NCBI RefSeq assembly: GCF_000407185.1
Contig: NZ_KE136481.1
Span: 1-64,000, forward strand
DNA length: 64,000 nucleotides
From: Enterococcus malodoratus ATCC 43197
GTDB lineage: Bacteria > Bacillota > Bacilli > Lactobacillales > Enterococcaceae
Reading direction: 5' to 3'
This document shows positions 56,161 through 64,000 of this stretch, in pieces. The first letter of the stretch is position 1. Each line of letters begins with the position of its first letter. A program made the position numbers and the translations under genes. Below the pieces are notes generated by a model, which worked only from the letters and a program-made list of their open reading frames with translations, did not search any database and was not told the DNA's origin.

Positions 56161-57722
56161 GCTTTATCTTGTTTTTTTGCAATCGCAGCATCGGATCGTT
56201 CCCGAATCAGCGTTCTAATCTTTTGTGTATATCCTTCATCTGTAAGAATCATCAACAAGTCTCCAACTTTCATAACGGTATCCCCATGAGTGAGTATTTC
56301 CGATGAACCGCGACGAATTGAGATCAACAGCATTTCTTTAGGCCAGTTAAAATCACGAACCATCGTGCCATCTAAGCTGCTCTCAGCTGTGACAGGGAAT
56401 TCAATGATGGTTTTGTTTCCGGTGATACTTGGAAGATGATCTTTGAGTAAACGTTCAAGCAATGATTCGTAAATTGGATTACCTCCTAGCAGATCATTAA
56501 TTACATAAGCCGTTAAGGAACAAACCGCCAGCGGCATCAAATGGGTAATGTTGCCCACCATTTCGGTTACTAAAATGATTGCTGTTAATGGAGCTTTTCC
56601 GATGGCAGTGAAATATCCAGCCATAGCAAAAATCGCAAAATCACGAATTAACATAGCATCCATACCAAACGATTGATGTAAAATGGTGCCATAAATTCCG
56701 CCAATTAAAGCACCTAGAGTAAGAATAGGTAAGAAAATCCCTCCTGGTAAATTCGCGCCATAAGAAATCATGGAGAAAATGAAACGTAAGAAAAATAGAA
56801 AAATCAACAATGACAATGAAAGATTATTTTCTCCAATGGATAAAACGATCTGATTACCGCCTCCTAAATAATGTGGGAAAAAGAAGGCTACTGGAATGAT
56901 CAGTAAAAATGGAACGATTCCATAAAGATGTTCTGGCAAATGAGTATGCTTATACAGTAGCGGTAAAGCTAAAAGTACTATTTGATAAACATAACCAAGT
57001 ACTCCTAAGATGGCTCCTAAAAAAATCAATAAGCCGTAATATTTCAAAGGTAGTGAAGGTACATCAGCAATAAATAGAACAGGTTTTAGGCCGAAAAAAT
57101 TTAACGAAACTAAGTTTGCTGTTAAAGCGGCTGTTAGTGAAGTAAGCCAAATTAATGGAGAGAAGTGATGATGCACTTCTTCAATTACAAACAGCAATCC
57201 AGCAATCGGCGCATTGAAGGCGGCTCCTAATCCAGCAGCAGCTCCGCTAGAAATAAAAATCTTCTTTTCAGAAGTTGATGCATGCGTGTATTCACCAAAG
57301 CCTTGCCCAACCATGGCTCCTAATTGAATTGAAGGGCCTTCACGTCCTAGAAATAATCCTGAACCGACGGATAATATACCGCCGACAAATTTTTTCCAAA
57401 GAATGGAAAACCAATTTAATTTGATTTCACCTTGTAAGGTTCCTTCGACCTGTGGAATTCCACTGCCCTTGATATTCGGATCAGATTTTATCAGCAAGCC
57501 AACAATCAATGCGAAAGTAAGCATAACTAGCATCCAAGGAATCAGCCAGAAAGGATTGTCGTGAAACCAAAGATAAAGAGTGACAACACGTTCCATCATC
57601 TCCTCAATTAGCAGACGAAATAAACTGACAATAATGCCTGCAATGGCTCCGATCAAAACCCCTTTCAAAATAAAAAAAACTTTAGTACTATCTAAACGTT
57701 TTATTTCATGTTCATTTTTCAT
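56148..57722 (-). CDS. clcA: ClC-family chloride channel/transporter with TrkA-C domain
   Basis: A 524-residue ClC protein, probably a Cl-/H+ exchanger used in acid or ionic stress. Selectivity-filter motifs are present: GSGIPQVEG, FLGREGPSIQLG (with the gating Glu) and GGIFLPILTLGALIG. About ten to twelve membrane helices (30-420) are followed by a cytoplasmic TrkA-C/RCK-C ligand-binding domain (about 440-515: LLISIRRGSSEILTHGDTV). Convergent with the amylase; single-gene unit. Confidence 0.93.
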   Translation of the reverse strand: MKNEHEIKRLDSTKVFFILKGVLIGAIAGIIVSLFRLLIEEMMERVVTLYLWFHDNPFWLIPWMLVMLTFALIVGLLIKSDPNIKGSGIPQVEGTLQGEIKLNWFSILWKKFVGGILSVGSGLFLGREGPSIQLGAMVGQGFGEYTHASTSEKKIFISSGAAAGLGAAFNAPIAGLLFVIEEVHHHFSPLIWLTSLTAALTANLVSLNFFGLKPVLFIADVPSLPLKYYGLLIFLGAILGVLGYVYQIVLLALPLLYKHTHLPEHLYGIVPFLLIIPVAFFFPHYLGGGNQIVLSIGENNLSLSLLIFLFFLRFIFSMISYGANLPGGIFLPILTLGALIGGIYGTILHQSFGMDAMLIRDFAIFAMAGYFTAIGKAPLTAIILVTEMVGNITHLMPLAVCSLTAYVINDLLGGNPIYESLLERLLKDHLPSITGNKTIIEFPVTAESSLDGTMVRDFNWPKEMLLISIRRGSSEILTHGDTVMKVGDLLMILTDEGYTQKIRTLIRERSDAAIAKKQDKAIRG

Positions 57723-57834
57723 GAATTTCCCTCCATACCATTACTTAATTTAGCGCGAATTCCTAAGAAAAACAAGAAGGAATCAATGAATTCGTTTTTT
57801 TGAAATGTTGCTAGTGTCATGAAAGTTTCTGAGA

Positions 57835-57843
57835 TGCTATAAT
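57835..57843 (+). promoter_or_regulatory. extended -10 promoter of pcrA
   Basis: TGC-TATAAT at 57835-57843, 33 nt before the pcrA start; the -35 is weak. Transcription would give a leader of about 25 nt. Confidence 0.6.
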
Positions 57844-57875
57844 GAAAAAGATTGAATAGAGAAAGGACGTTTTGC

Positions 57876-60128
57876 ATGCCAAACAAACAGGAGTTGTTAG
57901 CAGGACTTAACCCTAAACAAAAAGAAGCGGTTCTTCATACGGAAGGCCCATTATTGATTATGGCGGGAGCTGGAAGTGGAAAGACGCGGGTTTTGACACA
58001 TCGCATTGCTTATTTAATAGAAGAAAAAAATGTAAATCCGTGGAATATCTTAGCGATTACATTTACGAATAAGGCCGCAAGAGAAATGAAGGCGCGGGTT
58101 AATACCATTTTAGGTCAAGGCGGCGAGGATGTTTGGGTTTCTACCTTCCACTCGATGTGTGTTCGAATTTTACGACGTGATGTAGATGCGATCGGCTATG
58201 ATCGGAATTTTACGATCTTAGATGGTTCTGATCAATTGACATTGATGAAACGAATTCTGAAAGATTTGAATATTGATCCAAAAAAATATGATCCACGTTC
58301 TATTTTAGGAGCAATCAGCAATGCTAAAAATGAGTTGTTAACACCGGAATCTTACGCGGAGCGTCAAGGTTCTTTCTTTGAGGAGATCGTGGCTCGTTGC
58401 TATGATGCCTACCAAAAGGCCTTGAGAAATAATCAAAGTATGGATTTTGATGATCTGATTATGAATACGATTCGCTTATTCCAAGACAACGAGAATGTCT
58501 TAACTTATTATCAAAATAAATTCCATTATTTACACGTAGATGAGTACCAAGATACAAACCACGCGCAATATACTTTGGTAAATATGTTAGCTGCTCGCTT
58601 TCGTAATTTATGTGTGGTCGGGGATGCCGATCAAAGTATCTATGGCTGGCGTGGTGCAGATATGCAAAATATCCTTGATTTTGAAAAAGATTATAATGAT
58701 GCATCGGTTATTTTGCTGGAACAAAATTATCGATCAACTAAAAGCATTTTAGATGCCGCGAATCAAGTAATCAAAAATAACAGCAATCGGAGAGACAAAA
58801 GTCTTTGGACCGATAACCAAGCCGGAGAACAAATCACCTATTATCGTGCAGACAGTGAACGAGATGAAGCGCAATTTATCGTCAGTAAAATCAAAGATGA
58901 AATTCAAACGAACAACCGCAGTTACAATGATTTTGCCGTGCTCTATCGGACAAATGCTCAATCCCGAGTGATTGAAGATACTTTAGTGAAATCGAATGTA
59001 CCTTATACGATGGTTGGGGGCCATAAATTCTATGACCGCAAAGAAATTAAGGACATTATTGCTTATTTGAATATCATCAACAATCCGCGTGATGGTGTCA
59101 GCTTTGAACGGGTCATCAATACTCCGAAAAGAGGGATTGGTGCAGCCTCGGTTGAAAAATTACGAAATTTTGCCGCGATGCACGACTGGTCAATGGTAGA
59201 AGCGGCCCAAAATGTTGATTTAGCTAATATTTCGGGGAAAGCGGGACGGATGATCGGTGAGTTCGGTACGATGATTACGCAATTTCAAGAAATGGTTACT
59301 TATTTGCCAGTTACCGATATAGTCGATCAAGTATTAGAACGAACGGGCTACTTGGATGAGTTGAAAAATCAGCGTACTTTAGAGGCTGAATCTCGTTTAG
59401 AAAACTTAGAAGAATTCCGTACGGTCACGCAGGAGTTTGACAAACGTAATGAAACACAAGACGAAGAAGATGCGGATGCGCCTGAGGAAAAATTGGCGGT
59501 CTTCTTGAACGATTTAGCTTTAGTGTCAGATTTAGACGACTATCAAGAAGAAAGTGCCCAAGTTACTTTAATGACACTACACGCGGCTAAAGGATTAGAA
59601 TTTCCAATCGTCTTCTTGATCGGTATGGAAGAAAAAATCTTCCCGCTATCTCGTTCGTTGATGGAAGAATCCGAATTAGAAGAGGAACGTCGATTGGCAT
59701 ATGTGGGCATTACTCGTGCTGAAGAAAGTCTGTATTTGACTAACGCTTTTTCTCGAACACTGTATGGAAAAACACAATACAATCAGCCTTCGCGATTTGT
59801 AGCTGAAATTGATGACAGTTTGCTGAACCCCGTGGGTATGCAACCACAACCTAAATCAAAAAGCTATGCGAATCCATTTGAAAGCAAAATGATGAAGCCG
59901 AAGTATCAACATGCTACACGTGAACCAGTAATGAACAAAACAGCCTCTGGCGGAGAAAATGAAAATTGGAACCCTGGTGACAAGGTTCAGCACAAAAAAT
60001 GGGGAGTCGGCACAGTTGTAAAAGTCAGCGGCAATTCCAAAGATATCGAACTAGACATTGCTTTCCCACAGCAAGGTGTCAAACGATTGTTAGCAGCTTT
60101 TGCACCGATTGAAAAAATCTTAAACTAG
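57876..60128 (+). CDS. pcrA: ATP-dependent DNA helicase PcrA (UvrD/Rep family)
   Basis: A 3'-5' helicase for excision repair, for plasmid rolling-circle replication and for clearing proteins and RNA polymerase from DNA. The 750-residue SF1 protein shows motif [67 protein letters not shown] and [12 protein letters not shown]. The C-terminus has the Tudor-like RNA-polymerase-binding segment ([19 protein letters not shown]). ATG 57876 follows AAAGGA by 8 nt. ligA follows after 24 nt, the usual Firmicutes order. Confidence 0.97.
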   Translation: MPNKQELLAGLNPKQKEAVLHTEGPLLIMAGAGSGKTRVLTHRIAYLIEEKNVNPWNILAITFTNKAAREMKARVNTILGQGGEDVWVSTFHSMCVRILRRDVDAIGYDRNFTILDGSDQLTLMKRILKDLNIDPKKYDPRSILGAISNAKNELLTPESYAERQGSFFEEIVARCYDAYQKALRNNQSMDFDDLIMNTIRLFQDNENVLTYYQNKFHYLHVDEYQDTNHAQYTLVNMLAARFRNLCVVGDADQSIYGWRGADMQNILDFEKDYNDASVILLEQNYRSTKSILDAANQVIKNNSNRRDKSLWTDNQAGEQITYYRADSERDEAQFIVSKIKDEIQTNNRSYNDFAVLYRTNAQSRVIEDTLVKSNVPYTMVGGHKFYDRKEIKDIIAYLNIINNPRDGVSFERVINTPKRGIGAASVEKLRNFAAMHDWSMVEAAQNVDLANISGKAGRMIGEFGTMITQFQEMVTYLPVTDIVDQVLERTGYLDELKNQRTLEAESRLENLEEFRTVTQEFDKRNETQDEEDADAPEEKLAVFLNDLALVSDLDDYQEESAQVTLMTLHAAKGLEFPIVFLIGMEEKIFPLSRSLMEESELEEERRLAYVGITRAEESLYLTNAFSRTLYGKTQYNQPSRFVAEIDDSLLNPVGMQPQPKSKSYANPFESKMMKPKYQHATREPVMNKTASGGENENWNPGDKVQHKKWGVGTVVKVSGNSKDIELDIAFPQQGVKRLLAAFAPIEKILN

Positions 60129-60140
60129 CAACTAAAATAA

Positions 60141-62180
<2,040 letters not shown>

Positions 62181-62374
62181 GCTATTTTGTCCAGAAGATT
62201 GTTGACGTTTCTATTAACGAACGAGTATTATAAAAAGGCATCAAGTCTAGTAGAATACGTTTTTAACTAATTGTTTGAATTGACTATTTTTTCAAAAAAT
62301 TTCAAGAAAAAAACGTGAATTCTAACAGAGATATGATAAAATGATTGAAAATTGACAAAAGAAAGAGGGATATT

Positions 62375-62680
62375 ATGGCAATCAATGAAGAACAAGTGAA
62401 ACACGTAGCAAAACTTGCGAAGCTTTCTTTTTCAGATGATGAATTGACCGGTTTCACGGATCAATTGGGAAAAATAATCGACATGGTCGAACAACTTGGA
62501 AAAGTTGATACAGAAGGTGTGCCATTTACTTCCAATGTATTAGAAACAATCAATGTCATGCGTGAGGACGTAGCTGATGAAGGCTGGTCACGCGATGAGT
62601 TAATGAAAAATGTTCCGGAACACGAAGATGGCTTTATTAAAGTTCCGGCTATCATTGACAACGGAGAGGCTGGTGCATAA
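62375..62680 (+). CDS. gatC: Asp/Glu-tRNA(Asn/Gln) amidotransferase subunit C
   Basis: Small subunit stabilising GatCAB, which converts Glu-tRNA(Gln) and Asp-tRNA(Asn) to the amide forms. At 101 residues it has the family N-terminus [19 protein letters not shown] and the C-terminal helper segment. ATG 62375 follows AAAGAGGG; an upstream in-frame ATG at 62345 has no site. Its TAA overlaps the gatA start by one base. The tRNA-Gln and tRNA-Asn genes at the start of the window are its natural clients. Confidence 0.96.
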   Translation: MAINEEQVKHVAKLAKLSFSDDELTGFTDQLGKIIDMVEQLGKVDTEGVPFTSNVLETINVMREDVADEGWSRDELMKNVPEHEDGFIKVPAIIDNGEAGA

Positions 62681-64000
62681 TGGAAAAATTATATGACAAA
62701 TCAATTGAAGAATTACACAGTCTGTTAGTTTCAAAAGAAATTTCAGCAACTGATTTAACAAGTGAAACATTCACTCGTATTAAGGATACCGAAAAAGATA
62801 TTGATGCCTTCATTACTTTAAATGAAGAAAAGGCTCTAGAAATGGCAAAAGCCATCGATGCAAAAGGTATTTCAGAAGAAAATGCCTTAGCCGGTATTCC
62901 AATTGGTATTAAAGATAATATCGTAACAAAAGGGCTTTTAACGACTGCGGCGTCTAAAATTTTATCGAATTTCGATCCGATTTATGATGCAACGGTTATG
63001 GAAAAACTTTACAGTTCAGATTTGATTCCTGTTGGGAAATTAAATATGGACGAATTTGCGATGGGCAGCTCAAGTGAAACTTCTTATTTCAAAAAAACTA
63101 AAAATGCTTGGGATCAAACAAAAGTTCCTGGCGGTTCTTCAGGTGGTTCTGCAGCAGCAGTGGCCGCAGGTGAAGTACCCGTTTCTTTAGGGAGCGATAC
63201 AGGTGGAAGTATTCGTCAACCAGCAGCATTTAATGGTGTGGTCGGTTTGAAACCTACTTATGGACGTGTGTCTCGTTTTGGCTTAATCGCTTTTGCTTCA
63301 TCTCTAGATCAAATTGGCCCATTTACGCGTACTGTCAAAGACAATGCATTAGCGTTGAATGCGATTAGCGGCTATGATCCAAAAGACGGTACTTCTGCGG
63401 GTGTTTCTGTACCTGATTTTGCGGCTGGTCTAACTGGCGATATCAAGGGTATGAAGATCGGTTTGCCAAAAGAATTTATGGCAGATGGGATCGAACCTGG
63501 TGTTAAAGCAGCAATTACTAAAGCTGTCGAAACATTCGAGGCATTAGGAGCGACTGTTGAAGAAGTAAGCTTGCCACATTCAAAATATGGAGTAGAAGTC
63601 TATTATATTATCGCTTCTTCTGAAGCAAGTTCAAACTTGCAGCGTTTCGACGGAATTCGTTACGGTTTCCGATCAGAAGATGTACAAAACTTAGAAGATG
63701 TCTATGTGAATACTCGTACTGAAGGTTTTGGGGATGAGGTAAAACGCCGTATCATGTTAGGAACTTTCTCACTTTCTGCAGGGTATTATGATGCGTACTT
63801 CAAGAAAGCTGGACAAGTACGGACGTTGATCAAACAAGACTTCGATAAAGTGTTTGCTGATTATGATTTAATTATTGGCCCAACATCACCAACAGTCGCA
63901 TTTGGCATTGGTGAAAATATTGATGATCCGATCACTATGTATTTAAATGATATTTTGACGATTCCTGTGAACCTAGCGGGATTACCTGGAATGTCGGTTC
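62680..64000 (+). CDS. gatA: Asp/Glu-tRNA amidotransferase subunit A (truncated by window edge)
   Basis: Glutaminase subunit of GatCAB. About 440 of some 485 residues lie in the window; the reading frame is open to the right edge, so the gene is partial only because the window ends. The amidase catalytic triad is visible: Lys in [14 protein letters not shown], cis-Ser and the Gly/Ser-rich [15 protein letters not shown], and the nucleophile Ser in [12 protein letters not shown]. It starts at ATG 62680 (TAATG overlap with gatC). gatB should follow. Confidence 0.97.
   Translation, partial: MEKLYDKSIEELHSLLVSKEISATDLTSETFTRIKDTEKDIDAFITLNEEKALEMAKAIDAKGISEENALAGIPIGIKDNIVTKGLLTTAASKILSNFDPIYDATVMEKLYSSDLIPVGKLNMDEFAMGSSSETSYFKKTKNAWDQTKVPGGSSGGSAAAVAAGEVPVSLGSDTGGSIRQPAAFNGVVGLKPTYGRVSRFGLIAFASSLDQIGPFTRTVKDNALALNAISGYDPKDGTSAGVSVPDFAAGLTGDIKGMKIGLPKEFMADGIEPGVKAAITKAVETFEALGATVEEVSLPHSKYGVEVYYIIASSEASSNLQRFDGIRYGFRSEDVQNLEDVYVNTRTEGFGDEVKRRIMLGTFSLSAGYYDAYFKKAGQVRTLIKQDFDKVFADYDLIIGPTSPTVAFGIGENIDDPITMYLNDILTIPVNLAGLPGMSV

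Noticed and set aside
57770-57806. GAATTC-containing hairpin with T-run upstream of pcrA as a terminator
   Set aside because: No plus-strand gene ends nearby and the loop is long; it does not terminate any unit I can identify.

Overview
The window looks like chromosome of an Enterococcus. The case rests on the Gram-positive gene orders (cdaA-cdaR-glmM, rapZ-yvcK-whiA, fruR-fruK-fruA, pcrA-ligA-gatCA), an adjacent D-aspartate ligase and aspartate racemase pair of the kind known from Enterococcus faecium, and an isolated streptococcal-type tuf gene matching the laterally acquired tufB of many enterococci. E. faecalis is unlikely: it uses L-Ala cross-bridges and lacks tufB. I cannot name the species. 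No prophage, insertion sequence or CRISPR array is visible.

Layout. 1-1462: 3' end of an rRNA operon (5S rRNA) and 13 tRNA genes, including two identical tRNA-His copies. 1669-3330 (minus): rtcB RNA ligase behind two unannotated short ORFs, a terminator and a possible ribosome-binding-site switch. 3364-7835: MerR-type regulator divergent from a heterodimeric multidrug ABC exporter, with a 19-bp-spacer operator-promoter between them. 7868-14386: ilvDBNCA (isoleucine/valine synthesis) under a CodY-like box and a leader-peptide attenuator. 14389-17240: small hypothetical gene, tufB, glycerol dehydrogenase. 17244-20220 (minus): glnPQ glutamine-type transporter. 20329-25468: uvrB with an SOS box, then uvrA. 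25517-27505: D-aspartate ligase and racemase for the peptidoglycan cross-bridge. 27869-30745: rapZ-yvcK-whiA. 30748-31263 (minus): DsbA-like protein. 31579-35285: single-chain pyruvate:ferredoxin oxidoreductase. 35311-38766: cdaA-cdaR-glmM. 38771-40782 (minus): glmS behind a glmS ribozyme.

41091-43894: hypothetical protein, SppA protease, RDD membrane protein and TPR-like protein. 43998-45370: trigger factor. 45561-46950: secreted GH25 muramidase with C-terminal repeats. 47068-48982: clpX and the GTPase engB, convergent with an unlisted 50-residue gene. 49250-50845: two proteins of unknown function. 50887-54602 (minus): fruR-fruK-fruA. 54680-56140: cytoplasmic alpha-amylase. 56148-57722 (minus): ClC transporter. 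57838-64000: pcrA, ligA, gatC and a truncated gatA running off the edge.

Connections between genes. Cell-wall supply recurs: glmM and glmS make amino-sugar precursor, the D-Asp ligase/racemase builds the cross-bridge, CdaA makes c-di-AMP, and YvcK and RapZ belong to the same envelope and central-metabolism network. DNA repair recurs too (uvrB, uvrA, pcrA, ligA). The most unusual part is the rtcB leader, whose arrangement could couple expression of an RNA-repair ligase to ribosome stalling, just beyond a large tRNA cluster.
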